From Bacteroidota bacterium (GTDB lineage Bacteria; Bacteroidota; Bacteroidia; Chitinophagales; Saprospiraceae): a DNA stretch of 64,000 nucleotides. The translations under genes and the position numbers were made by a program. The notes below the pieces were generated by a model. That model was not told the origin of the DNA. It saw nothing but the letters and a program-made list of their open reading frames with translations, and did no database searches. The stretch spans positions 1 through 64,000 of the forward strand of contig WGNL01000005.1 of assembly GCA_016124585.1 (NCBI GenBank), in the 5' to 3' direction. Below, one piece after another: positions 27,401-35,163 of the stretch. The stretch's first letter is position 1, and the number at the start of each line of letters is the position of its first letter.

Positions 27401-28397
27401 TCCATTTTCGCTGGATGACTTTCCAGGCCAGAGAACTGAAGTGGAAATTTGAGAAAATCGTGCTGTTGGCGTTAGCGTTCCCATTTGAAGTTTGCTCGAA
27501 AGACAGCACGTCGCCAGGTTGAAGCAGCCCGGTAGTATAAGTGCCGGACTGCAAGGTGTCGCTCGAAAGGCGGATGCACCAATTGTTGATGGTGAGATAA
27601 ATGCCCTCATTGGTAAAAGAGGAGCCCCCAAAACTACTCCAGTCAAAGCTCACGTAACCCTCCGTAGGTATGACGATTTTGAACCTCGTCACATACGAAG
27701 CCGTGGTGCTAATCGGTGAGCTGTTGGCCCCTTCGACCAACACCGAATTGGGAGCTCCCGTGACATCTACCCCACCATCCCCAGTATTCGTTAAACAGAC
27801 GTTCCAGTTGTTTGGGGCGAAATAACCGGCAAAGCCGTCGTAACCACAGCCGAAGTCAATCACCGTGTCTTGGTGCGACAGCGTGATGTGGCTGGTCGGG
27901 CTGCAATTGTCCGCCACAAGGGGCGGGTCGAGCGCCGTTGCGCTGGTATCTTCGGTACAGTTTAGGGTCAAATTGGTAGTGCTGATGGTCGGCTTTTTAC
28001 CGTCCTTCACGTACACCGTGCCCCAGCAAGTGAGGCCCGTCCATGTGTGTGTTACTTGCACGTTCACTGTGTGGCCAAGCTGGGCACTGGTGAGCGTGGA
28101 GCCAAGGGAATTGCCCCCGGCGTCGTAGTAGGACAGCGTGAGCGGCCCTTGACACGACCAGTAATTGGCCAGCATGCTGACGGGGTTTACAGAACCCGAG
28201 CAATTGTTGTCCAGCGAGAATTGCACGTTTTGGGCGCAAACCAGCGAGGTACATTGTCCATTAGCTAATTGTGGTAACAATCCTAGCAATAGGACCAACA
28301 GCCCTGCGGCCGTTGTCATTTGGCAAAAAGTGTTGATAAGGCGGCATAACGCAAGCTGCGCTTTGCCTGAGGGCAAGGTGTGTTTAAATCGGAACAT
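24435..28397 (-). CDS. 1320-residue secreted HYR-repeat adhesin with T9SS sorting domain
   Basis: Exported through Sec (hydrophobic stretch then ANGQ near residue 48) and T9SS. The body is a chain of Cys-containing Ig-like and HYR-type domains. Typical HYR signatures are SITCPPPATVSTDAFGC near residue 460 and repeated VDDCSAP / ATDPSGN / ASDGCGN elements. A carboxypeptidase-regulatory-like domain follows at about 905-960, then a dockerin-like segment (VTAFDLVKINEHIL and ADANGSGSVTVSDIVAIQ, about 965-1020). The C-terminal 80 residues (CHPNPTTTQTTLSFSLP to TTKLVLMK) are a type A sorting domain. Likely a cell-surface or secreted adhesin. An alternative start at 28319 (MTTAAGLLVLLLG) gives a tidier signal peptide. 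Confidence 0.85.
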   Translation of the reverse strand: MFRFKHTLPSGKAQLALCRLINTFCQMTTAAGLLVLLLGLLPQLANGQCTSLVCAQNVQFSLDNNCSGSVNPVSMLANYWSCQGPLTLSYYDAGGNSLGSTLTSAQLGHTVNVQVTHTWTGLTCWGTVYVKDGKKPTISTTNLTLNCTEDTSATALDPPLVADNCSPTSHITLSHQDTVIDFGCGYDGFAGYFAPNNWNVCLTNTGDGGVDVTGAPNSVLVEGANSSPISTTASYVTRFKIVIPTEGYVSFDWSSFGGSSFTNEGIYLTINNWCIRLSSDTLQSGTYTTGLLQPGDVLSFEQTSNGNANANSTIFSNFHFSSLAWKVIQRKWTATDEWGNTATKVQTITLNRTQLSQVHFPPNRDGVQAPMLPCGSNASDPSFTGNPFIDEDGNLATTVDQYAVDNGDCFFNLTHSDQVVPTCGGSVLILRKWTVIDDCTGNFVEHTQLIKLFDITPPSITCPPPATVSTDAFGCFGIINLPLATAVDDCSAPVTITPTWSFGSGFGPFNDVPQGTHTVTYEASDACGNTSHCTTTITVEDQIAPTVICQSFTVASVTTTGEATVYANLLDAGSYDHCCIESYEVKRATQPNSAYAPSLVVSCADLPASSVVVTLRVMDCHGNSNTCDVTVQVHDELPPVVVPPTDISVDCNTDLSDLSIFGQAIVTDNCSFTLAETSSTDISSCGQGTVTRTFTATDPSGNSSSAQQVIQLVNQSPWNANGNQIIWPQNYQSQACSGESLEPFDLPYPFNGPTLLGQNGCEQVAVNYEDEIFWIAEPACYKIERTWTILDWCQYQANSGSNLGMWTHIQLIEVTDNQAPVFANAPTNIMATSNPDCTGNVNIPLPQITDCSNHVTITTSGALGSGFSFQNVAVGVYPMTFHASDGCGNVAEQNFTVTVSGCNTDVSLGGTIQNPAGVPMGQVTVNIVGINLPPQTTTASQGTYSFTGLPSGSDFTLIPSKNIGMSNGVTAFDLVKINEHILAVTPFTEAWQVIAADANGSGSVTVSDIVAIQSVILNIVPDFPNGVPSWRFVPTSHLFANPSNPWPFPQTTFLNDVVQDNLSLDFMGIKTGDVSGNANPAFIINPNGLNSQSIENWQPERRSSGDFKLKVQNRKLRKGEEVEVDFALESALAWQFTLKIAPELLEFQEVVKKEGDSPNPIFNISRSGEGLVSMLYFGRQPITHFSLKMKALDDLTLADALELSSEITPAAAWNDDGEQLSPGLAFEGETLENENMIHLNCHPNPTTTQTTLSFSLPEAGAVNFSLFDATGRQLFTKMGLFEKGYNELILQRKDIATTGIVIIKMEASGNIATTKLVLMK

Positions 28398-28983
28398 GGG
28401 ACGAGTGTTTGAAAATCGGTTTTATTAAATGAGGATGCAAGGATTTGAGTAAACAGGGACTTAGAATTCCCCGCTTGAATACTCAATTCTTCGAATACTC
28501 AACGCTTTGATTCTTGCTTTTACTGCCTGTTCCTGGCCTTAGGTGTGTGGGTGGGTAGATGAAAATGGGCAAAACGCTGCCAGTAATACCTTTAGGGTAT
28601 TGGCAGTAATATCAAATTGGCGGCATTACCGCTCGGTTTGTTTTACCCTCGAAAATTAATGGAAAAAATAACTTGGTGCGAATTGATGTCGGGCATGGAT
28701 AGCCGTACTGCTTAGGTAATCGTTTGTTCATGGGATGACAGTTTTTGGAAAAGACCTTGTTAAAAAGGTTTGTTAATTTCAGTTCACATGGCAAAGATAG
28801 AAGATGTTTGGTAGGGTGTATCGGTTGGGGTCGGGTTTTTCATATTTTCTTTTTTGTAAAATTTGATAATTTAATAAGGCAATTTAGATTCAAATTTCAT
28901 TCAGTTGGTGTCATCTGTCATAATTAGGGGATGGTTTTTATTATGACAATTGACACAAACTGAATGATTAAACAATGACTAAA
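28398..28983. other. Intergenic region between HtrA and adhesin genes
   Basis: 586 bases without a supported gene; short open frames here have no family features. The part near the adhesin contains repeated GAATACTCAA words around 28475-28505. The part near htrA carries the long imperfect inverted repeat at 28897-28967. No consensus -7 box was found close to the adhesin start. Confidence 0.5.
28897..28967. repeat. 28-bp imperfect inverted repeat downstream of htrA
   Basis: Arms 28897-28924 and 28940-28967 pair at 25 of 28 positions around a 15-base loop (TCATTCAGTTGGTGTCAT... with ...TTGACACAAACTGAATGA). It begins 17 bases after the htrA stop on the minus strand. It could terminate htrA transcription, protect its 3' end, or be a small mobile repeat; no T-run follows. 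Confidence 0.6.
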
Positions 28984-30141
28984 CTACTTACTTCCCTCCA
29001 ATCTCACCGTCACCTCCTGTTCCCGTTCATCTCGCAACAGTTTTACTTTCACAGTATCGCCAATCTTATATTTTTCCAAAATCAGAATCAGATCGTTGCT
29101 TGATTCCACTTTTTCGCCATTGATGCCAATGATAGCATCACCGAGGCGGATGCGACCGCTACGGTCACGGTAGGTGGGTTGTAGGCCAGCCTGTTCGGCA
29201 GCACTGCCATCAATGACGTGGGTGATAAGTGCCCCACGCAGGCCAAGGCGTTGGGTAGTTTGTGCATTGGCTACTTCGATACCGAGGCTTGGGCGGTTGA
29301 TTTTACCATATTTTATAAGGTCGGGCACGGCCCATTTCACCACATCAACTGGAATGGAAAACCCGATACCCGCCGATGCACCGCTGGGGCTGTAAATAGC
29401 GGTGTTCACTCCGATTAGTTCACCGGAGGAGTTGAGAAGTGGGCCACCAGAGTTGCCGGGGTTGATTGCCGCATCAGACTGAATCACATCCCGGATGGGG
29501 ATGCCGCTCACTGATTTGATTTCTCTGCCAAGGGCGCTGATGATTCCGGTTGTCAGGGTCTGGTCAAGACCGAAGGGGTTGCCGATGGCCAACACAGATT
29601 GACCGACCAACAAGTTATCGGAGCTTCCCACGGGAATGGGGCGCAGCGTAGATTTGGGGGCATCAATCTTGAGTACCGCAAGGTCTTTTTCGGGAGAAGC
29701 ACCTATTAGTTCAGCATCCCAAGTGGTGCGATCGGCAAGAGTCACCTGTGCCTTGTCAGCACCCTGTATCACGTGGTAGTTGGTGATGACATGGCCGTCT
29801 TTGTCCCAGACAAAACCAGAGCCGCTGCCCTGCGGGATTTCCATGACGTTTCGTGTCCAGTAGTCCTGCCTTAATTGAGAGGTGGTAATGTATGCCACTG
29901 AAGGCGCAGAGTTTTCGAAGAGACGGATGGTCGCTTTTTCGCCTTCGTTGAGGCCGGGAGGCATGGTGGTGGTTTTGGTTGGAGTGGTTTCGTCATTCAC
30001 ATTGCGGGGATTACCCTCGTCGGCACTCATTTGCGGTGCCATTTGCTGGTTGAAATTATTTTTCCAGGATGTGCCAATGAAAAAGCCACCAATTAGGAGC
30101 GCTGCCCAAAAAATAAAACGTAGGATGGAATTGCCTTTCAT
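28984..30141 (-). CDS. DegP/HtrA-type serine protease with one PDZ domain
   Basis: A 385-residue periplasmic, probably membrane-anchored protease for envelope protein quality control. Residues 1-25 are a signal anchor. The trypsin-like domain has the triad His123 (TNYHV), Asp153 (EKDLAVL) and Ser231 (GNSGGPL). A single PDZ domain follows at about 285-380 (RLGDAIIGINGEKVES). Two-PDZ DegP is longer; this is the DegS-like layout. The next gene on the same strand, a large T9SS adhesin, is 586 bases away and probably separately transcribed. Confidence 0.92.
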   Translation of the reverse strand: MKGNSILRFIFWAALLIGGFFIGTSWKNNFNQQMAPQMSADEGNPRNVNDETTPTKTTTMPPGLNEGEKATIRLFENSAPSVAYITTSQLRQDYWTRNVMEIPQGSGSGFVWDKDGHVITNYHVIQGADKAQVTLADRTTWDAELIGASPEKDLAVLKIDAPKSTLRPIPVGSSDNLLVGQSVLAIGNPFGLDQTLTTGIISALGREIKSVSGIPIRDVIQSDAAINPGNSGGPLLNSSGELIGVNTAIYSPSGASAGIGFSIPVDVVKWAVPDLIKYGKINRPSLGIEVANAQTTQRLGLRGALITHVIDGSAAEQAGLQPTYRDRSGRIRLGDAIIGINGEKVESSNDLILILEKYKIGDTVKVKLLRDEREQEVTVRLEGSK

Positions 30142-30343
30142 GTTTCTATGATTTTGCGGTAAAAATATTGGTTTTGAAAAACTATGGAATGGTAACGTTT
30201 AGGGTTTAGGATGTGTTTTGCGGGTTTCGATGAAATGCAGGATTGGGTGGATGAAACCTCCAACGATGAACTCGTTCAACGATATTACCTGAATCTCCGC
30301 CCAGTTGCCGATATTGCCGCCATTAACTGTAAAAGCAGCCTAA

Positions 30344-31663
30344 TTGAACCCAATCCTCTACGTCCTGTACTACTTTTTCAAGTATTTTATCCGCTTCGCA
30401 ACGTGGGTGTATTACGCCAAAATCACCGTCACAGGCAAACCTCACGACCGCAGCCAGAACCCCTGCATTGTCGTCAGCAACCATCCCAGCACGCTGCTTG
30501 ATCCACTCAATGTGGCCATCCGGGTGAACGCCGAAATCAATTTTTTGGCCAATGCTAGCCTTTTCAAAAACCCGGTGGCAGGCTGGTTGCTCCGCAAACT
30601 CTACTGCATCCCCGTCGAGCGCTATCAGGATACCGAGGGCAAACCTTTGAACAACGCCGCCAGTTTCCGGCAAGCAACCGAATTCTTAAGTGGTGGTGGC
30701 TGCCTCTACATTGCCCCAGAGGGCAGCAGTTTTGTGGAACGTCGGCTTCGAAAAATCAAGACTGGCACGGCTCGTATCGCTTTCGCTGCAGAAAAAGCAA
30801 ATAACTGGTCGCTCGGCCTCACTATCCTTCCCGTTGGACTGAACTATTCCGACCCGACCAAATTCCGCAGTACGCTGCTGACCATCTTCGGGCAGCCCAT
30901 CCGGGTTGCCGATTTCAAGGAAATGCACGAGGAAGACCCGGTAAATGCCGTACACTGCTTGACCGAAGCCATGGCCGACCAGTTAAAAACGCTTATCCTC
31001 GATTGCGAAGACGATGCCCAAGACCAGTTGCTCTACCGGGTGGACGCTATCTTGAGGAATGAGGATAAATTGCCTCCGGTCGAAAAACTGCGCCGCTCAC
31101 AGCGGGTATTGGAAAGGCTCAAGCAATGGAAAAGCAGCAATCTCTCCACCTACGAGGATTTTTCGAAGCAGGTCTTTTCTTATTTTGATAGAATTAAATT
31201 ATTGAAAATCAAGGATTTGCATGTTATTCAAAGCGAATTGTACCCGCTACCGAACTTGAAAATGGGACTGCTTGCCCCCTTCGCACTAGTCGGCTATCTA
31301 TCGCACGTGCTGCCCTGTTTTTTTACCAAAAAAATCACGAATGCCCTGAATGCAGACTATCACTGGGTGCCCACCTACAAGTTCACGGCAGGGGTGGTCT
31401 TATACCCATTATTCATTTGGCTGCAAACTTGGCTAGTCGGAAAACTGGCCCTTCACTTCGACTTGGGCGCTTGGGTGAAATGGGCCTACCTGCTGGCCTA
31501 TTTCCCACTGGGACTGATAGCCGAGTGGTGGATGAAAACTTGGAAACTCGGTCAAATGAGCAATCGGGCGGCGTTTTTGAGGAAAAATGAGCCTATTATT
31601 TGGGCCGATGTGACAAGTTTGCGCCAGCAAATTCTTTCCCAAAAACAAATTTTCGGCAATTAA
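30344..31663 (+). CDS. Lysophospholipid acyltransferase (PlsC/LPLAT family)
   Basis: A 439-residue membrane-associated acyltransferase. The catalytic motif is NHPSTLLDP (His47 to Asp53), the Bacteroidota variant with five residues between His and Asp, as in proteins reading NHPNSFLDA. The second motif APEGSSF (Glu125) is the glycerol-phosphate-binding EGxS. An N-terminal hydrophobic segment and three or more C-terminal helices (about 310-405) anchor it. It probably acylates lysophosphatidic acid or a related lysolipid. Start is a TTG at 30344; no in-frame ATG precedes the motif at a sensible distance. Confidence 0.85.
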   Translation: MNPILYVLYYFFKYFIRFATWVYYAKITVTGKPHDRSQNPCIVVSNHPSTLLDPLNVAIRVNAEINFLANASLFKNPVAGWLLRKLYCIPVERYQDTEGKPLNNAASFRQATEFLSGGGCLYIAPEGSSFVERRLRKIKTGTARIAFAAEKANNWSLGLTILPVGLNYSDPTKFRSTLLTIFGQPIRVADFKEMHEEDPVNAVHCLTEAMADQLKTLILDCEDDAQDQLLYRVDAILRNEDKLPPVEKLRRSQRVLERLKQWKSSNLSTYEDFSKQVFSYFDRIKLLKIKDLHVIQSELYPLPNLKMGLLAPFALVGYLSHVLPCFFTKKITNALNADYHWVPTYKFTAGVVLYPLFIWLQTWLVGKLALHFDLGAWVKWAYLLAYFPLGLIAEWWMKTWKLGQMSNRAAFLRKNEPIIWADVTSLRQQILSQKQIFGN

Positions 31664-31755
31664 TTTTAGCTTCAAACCTGCTGTAAAATCAAGCATTCTC
31701 CGCTGCTGGGAACCATATCGCACTGCCAAAAGTTTGAATAAAAATTTTCCGACTG

Positions 31756-31785
31756 TTTGCGATTTCCACAAAGAATTTACCTTTG
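31756..31785 (+). promoter_or_regulatory. Promoter of tRNA-Ser
   Basis: TTTG (31756-31759), 18 bases, TACCTTTG (31778-31785). The -7 box ends only five bases before the mature tRNA, so transcription must start at or almost at the tRNA 5' end. Confidence 0.55.
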
Positions 31786-31789
31786 CGGC

Positions 31790-31877
31790 GGAGAGATGGC
31801 AGAGCGGTTTAATGCGGCGGTCTTGAAAACCGTTGTACTGAAAGGTACCGGGGGTTCGAATCCCTCTCTCTCCGCCA
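31790..31877 (+). tRNA. tRNA-Ser (anticodon UGA), CCA encoded
   Basis: An 88-base class II tRNA. Acceptor arms GGAGAGA (31790-31796) and TCTCTCC (31867-31873) pair perfectly. The anticodon loop CTTGAAA carries TGA at 31824-31826. A long variable arm (TGTACTGAAAGGTACC region) identifies serine. The T-loop is TTCGAAT, the discriminator is G31874 and CCA (31875-31877) is encoded. It reads UCA/UCG-type serine codons. Confidence 0.97.
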
Positions 31878-31991
31878 AAAAATTAAAAGCCTTAGCAATA
31901 GCTAGGGCTTTTTTAGTTTTATGCACTGCCTTCATTTCTTTTGGCTAAAATTGTTGCCTCAAAAAGCGGCCTTCACTTTTAAATTTTGACC

Positions 31992-33203
31992 ATGAGAAAG
32001 ATTAGTGTCTGGATAGTTTTCATTTGGAGCCTAGTTTCAATTTCTGATTTACATGCCCAAATCCCCACCACCGGCTACAACCACGTAGCCCTTTCCGTCA
32101 AAGACATTGAGGCCAGCGCCAAATTCTACCGGGAAGTCGTTGGACTGGAACCCATTCCTGTGCCGGATGATTTGAAGGCCATCCGTTCTTGGTTCAAAGT
32201 GGCACCAGGGCAGGAGCTTCACTTGCTCGCTGGTCGAACCGACCCCGTGGCGAACAACGACAAAAACGGCGCACATTTTTCCCTGACCATCCTTGATGCC
32301 GACCCGATTGAGGCTTATTTGAAGAAAATTAATCTCCCTTACCATCGCCAGCAGCGCTTCGATGGTGCCTTTCAGATTTACATCACCGACCCCGATGGCT
32401 ATGTCATCGAACTGAACGAACCCAAAATGCAGTGGCGGCAGCTTTTCAATGGTGCCAATTTGGAAGGCTGGGATACCTACCTCGGCCCGCAGTTTCCTGC
32501 CGTTGGAGATGACCGGACAGGCGTCGAACCCATCGGCCTGAACATTGACCCGAAGCATGTTTTCACAGTGACGGAGATTGACGATGCACCCGCCATCCGG
32601 GTTTCTGGGGAGCAATTTGGCGGCATTTCAACAAAGGAAGAATTCGAAAACTACCATCTGCGGCTCGATTTCAAATGGGGTAAACACAAGTTTCACCCAA
32701 AGGAAAATGCTAAAATGGACAGCGGTGTGCTCTACCATGCCATGGGCGAGCACGGTGCGGATTACGGTTTTTGGATGCAGTCGCAAGAGTTTCAGGTGCA
32801 GGAAGGGGATACTGGGGATTACTGGGGCGTGGCGGGTGCGGTGATGGATGTGCCTGCCATCAGGAAAGACGAAAAGGATTGGATGTACGACCCAGAAGGC
32901 TTGCTGCAAGTTTTCAGGGACAAGACTCCAGTGGGGCGGCATTGCATCAAAAACCCGGACAATGAAAAGCCAACTGGCGAGTGGAATACCCTTGATTTGT
33001 ACTGCTTTGGAGGCACCGCCGTCCACATGGTCAATGGCAAAGTGGTGATGGTGCTCTACAATTCCCGCCGCCCGGTGGATGCTGGTTTTGAGCCGTTGAC
33101 GAAGGGGAAAATCCAACTTCAGTCGGAGGGGGCAGAGATTTATTTCCGGAATATTTGGATTACACCGATAGCGAAATTACCAGCCAGTTTAGTTAAATCT
33201 TGA
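31992..33203 (+). CDS. Fusion of a glyoxalase/VOC domain and a DUF1080 (3-keto-disaccharide hydrolase-like) domain
   Basis: A 403-residue secreted protein. Signal peptide MRKISVWIVFIWSLVSISDLHA. Residues about 27-145 are a VOC domain (YNHVALSVKDIEASAKFYREVVGLEP and ITDPDGYVIELNEP, with metal-site-type His and Glu). Residues about 150-395 are DUF1080, a LamG/concanavalin-like sandwich (FNGANLEGWDTYLG, later SGVLYHAMGEHGADYGFWMQSQEFQVQEGD and VHMVNGKVVMVLYNSRRP). DUF1080 proteins of this phylum include 3-keto-glycoside hydrolases, so extracellular sugar processing is plausible. The ATG at 31992 is chosen over a TTG six bases upstream. An esterase gene follows. Confidence 0.85.
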   Translation: MRKISVWIVFIWSLVSISDLHAQIPTTGYNHVALSVKDIEASAKFYREVVGLEPIPVPDDLKAIRSWFKVAPGQELHLLAGRTDPVANNDKNGAHFSLTILDADPIEAYLKKINLPYHRQQRFDGAFQIYITDPDGYVIELNEPKMQWRQLFNGANLEGWDTYLGPQFPAVGDDRTGVEPIGLNIDPKHVFTVTEIDDAPAIRVSGEQFGGISTKEEFENYHLRLDFKWGKHKFHPKENAKMDSGVLYHAMGEHGADYGFWMQSQEFQVQEGDTGDYWGVAGAVMDVPAIRKDEKDWMYDPEGLLQVFRDKTPVGRHCIKNPDNEKPTGEWNTLDLYCFGGTAVHMVNGKVVMVLYNSRRPVDAGFEPLTKGKIQLQSEGAEIYFRNIWITPIAKLPASLVKS

Positions 33204-33244
33204 CAAGTCAGGTGAATAAATCCAGAAAAAATAATTTTCAAATT

Positions 33245-34111
33245 ATGATGTCAAATTTCACTCACTGCCGCTTCACCAGTTGCTTATTTTTCTTTTGTTT
33301 TTTTCTAAATGGCAGCCTGCATTCCCAAACGGTCATCCCGCTATGGCAAGATGGCGCACCGGGTTTTGAAGCTCGAAAAAATGAACCTGAGCAGGCGCAG
33401 GATTGGTGGGTGAAAAACATCCACAACCCATCCGTCACGGTTTTTTTACCGGAAAAAGAAAAAGCCAATGGCGCTGCCGTACTGATTTGCCCCGGTGGCG
33501 GGCATCGGGCTTTGGTTTACAATTCCGAAGGAAAAGTGGCAGCGGAATACCTGAACAGCATTGGCGTCACGGCTTTTGTGCTGAAATACCGCCTGTTTCG
33601 GGAGGAAGGCTCGCCGTATACGGAAGCTGAAGCCCGACAGGATGGGATTCGGGCGATGCGTGTGGTGCGCAGTCAAGCGGCAAATTACGGAGTTGACCCA
33701 ACCCGGATTGGCATCATGGGCTTTTCGGCGGGCGGCGAACTGGCAGCTTGGACAGCATTTGCCGAAGGCGAAGGGAATCCAAATGCGACGGATGTTGTGG
33801 GAAAAATTAGCGCACATCCCAATTTTCAAGTGTTGATTTACCCCGGGCCACTGGCAGTAGAGGCAAGTTTGGGCTCGAACCCGCCACCTGCTTTTATGCT
33901 GGCTGCCAATGATGATGAATGTTGCTCAGCGCCGATTTTACAGTTGGCGGATATGTACCGGAAGGCCAAAGTGCCTGTCGAAATCCACCTCTACGCCCAA
34001 GGCAACCATGCCTTCAACATGGGCGGTCGCTCCAATTTGACCTCCATCAAAACTTGGTCGCAGCGGCTAACGGACTGGCTGAACGACAATAGTTGGCTGG
34101 CGAAAAAATGA
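33245..34111 (+). CDS. Secreted alpha/beta hydrolase (acetyl-xylan-esterase / BD-FAE-like)
   Basis: A 288-residue exported esterase. Signal peptide from MMSNFTHCRF through NGSLHS. Oxyanion region ICPGGGHRALVYNSEG, nucleophile elbow GFSAGGELA, acid in LAANDDECCSA and catalytic His in QGNHAFNMGG. This matches bacterial carbohydrate or feruloyl esterases that remove acetyl or aryl groups from polysaccharides. An in-frame TTG start at 33200 is rejected since it places a polar stretch before the signal peptide. It follows the VOC-DUF1080 gene by 41 bases, suggesting a two-gene polysaccharide-processing transcript. It converges on the desaturase with only two bases between stops. Confidence 0.85.
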   Translation: MMSNFTHCRFTSCLFFFCFFLNGSLHSQTVIPLWQDGAPGFEARKNEPEQAQDWWVKNIHNPSVTVFLPEKEKANGAAVLICPGGGHRALVYNSEGKVAAEYLNSIGVTAFVLKYRLFREEGSPYTEAEARQDGIRAMRVVRSQAANYGVDPTRIGIMGFSAGGELAAWTAFAEGEGNPNATDVVGKISAHPNFQVLIYPGPLAVEASLGSNPPPAFMLAANDDECCSAPILQLADMYRKAKVPVEIHLYAQGNHAFNMGGRSNLTSIKTWSQRLTDWLNDNSWLAKK

Positions 34112-34113
34112 AT

Positions 34114-35064
34114 TTACCTGCGCTTGGTGCGGGAAAAAAGCGTGATTTTTTTAGTGAATAAAAAATCCTTAATGACGCCTGTCCAAGAAGTGTAGGAATG
34201 CAGATTGTCGTAATACTCCGGTGCCATTTTCTTCAGGTGCGGAAGGCGGCTGCCGGGAATGGTCGGGAAGTCGTGGTGCTCGTTGTGGTAGCCGACGTTG
34301 AAAGTGATGGCGTTCAGCGGTCCGTAGTAGGAATAAGTCTCTTGGCCTTCCTGAAAAACATAATGCTCGGAAATGAAATGGCCGGAAGTTGGATGCAGTC
34401 CTCCTGCAAAAATGAGCGAAAGCAACAGGTAAACGATGCCCTGCCAGCCCACTAACGGCAATATCACGGCCATCGCAGCCACCTGAAAAATGATATTGTA
34501 CACCTGCCATTTGTCCGGTTTCATGGGCTTGCCGAGTACGGGGCGCAGGGCGTAGAACACGATTTGGTTGAAAAACCAGAGCACCTTACCCACAAATCCA
34601 CGGAAGATTTTGGTCTCAAAAGCGGATGGGATGTCCATGTCTTCACCGTCCTTGCCTTGGTCCCAGTGGTGGATGGCGTGGTAGGTTTTGAAGGACATTG
34701 CGAAGGGAAAAACGATAGGCAAATTGGCGAAGAAAGCCAGCCAGTTGTTGTACACTTTCTTTTTGAACGCCAGGTCGTGGGTGATTTCATGGATGGCTAA
34801 AAACAGCGCCTGAGCGATAGTCGCACCCACTGCAAACGTCACCAACAAAAATGCCCACCAAGGCAGCATGTGAATGTAAAAAGCAATGGCAAATTGCGCC
34901 AGCACCAACCCGATGGTCACGAATTTCAGGTTTGGATTCACCCCAAAAAGCTTGGTCACTTCCGGGTGCGATTTCAAAATATCCTTCCTGCGCTGGAAAT
35001 GAGGCTCCCGGTCTTCTACCCAATAAAAATCCTGACGTGGTTGTGCTTCGGCTTGTGTACCCAT
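34114..35064 (-). CDS. Sphingolipid (dihydroceramide) delta-4 desaturase-like fatty acid desaturase
   Basis: A 316-residue membrane di-iron desaturase. It carries the eukaryotic DES1/DEGS-type N-terminus (DFYWVEDREPHFQRRKDIL, residues 12-30), which is not part of ordinary acyl-CoA or lipid desaturases. The three histidine boxes are HEITH (92-96), HAIHH (129-133) and NEHHDFP (261-267). Flanking blocks GLHPTSGHFISEHY (222-235) and ETYSYYGPLN (242-251) agree closely with animal DEGS1 as I recall it. The protein ends SRTKRR, like the SRMKR end region of DEGS1. Predicted to introduce the 4,5-trans double bond into a sphingoid base of ceramide in the inner membrane. TAGTTTTG at 35128-35121 is a possible -7 box. 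A TonB-type gene lies 99 bases upstream on the same strand. Confidence 0.85.
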   Translation of the reverse strand: MGTQAEAQPRQDFYWVEDREPHFQRRKDILKSHPEVTKLFGVNPNLKFVTIGLVLAQFAIAFYIHMLPWWAFLLVTFAVGATIAQALFLAIHEITHDLAFKKKVYNNWLAFFANLPIVFPFAMSFKTYHAIHHWDQGKDGEDMDIPSAFETKIFRGFVGKVLWFFNQIVFYALRPVLGKPMKPDKWQVYNIIFQVAAMAVILPLVGWQGIVYLLLSLIFAGGLHPTSGHFISEHYVFQEGQETYSYYGPLNAITFNVGYHNEHHDFPTIPGSRLPHLKKMAPEYYDNLHSYTSWTGVIKDFLFTKKITLFSRTKRR

Positions 35065-35163
35065 GATGATGTGCGCTTCGATTTTTGTTTTACAGCAAAT
35101 GTCAATGTCGAAATTGGCTACAAAACTACAAACTTGGCAGCGAATGGATAAGTGACTTTTGTA

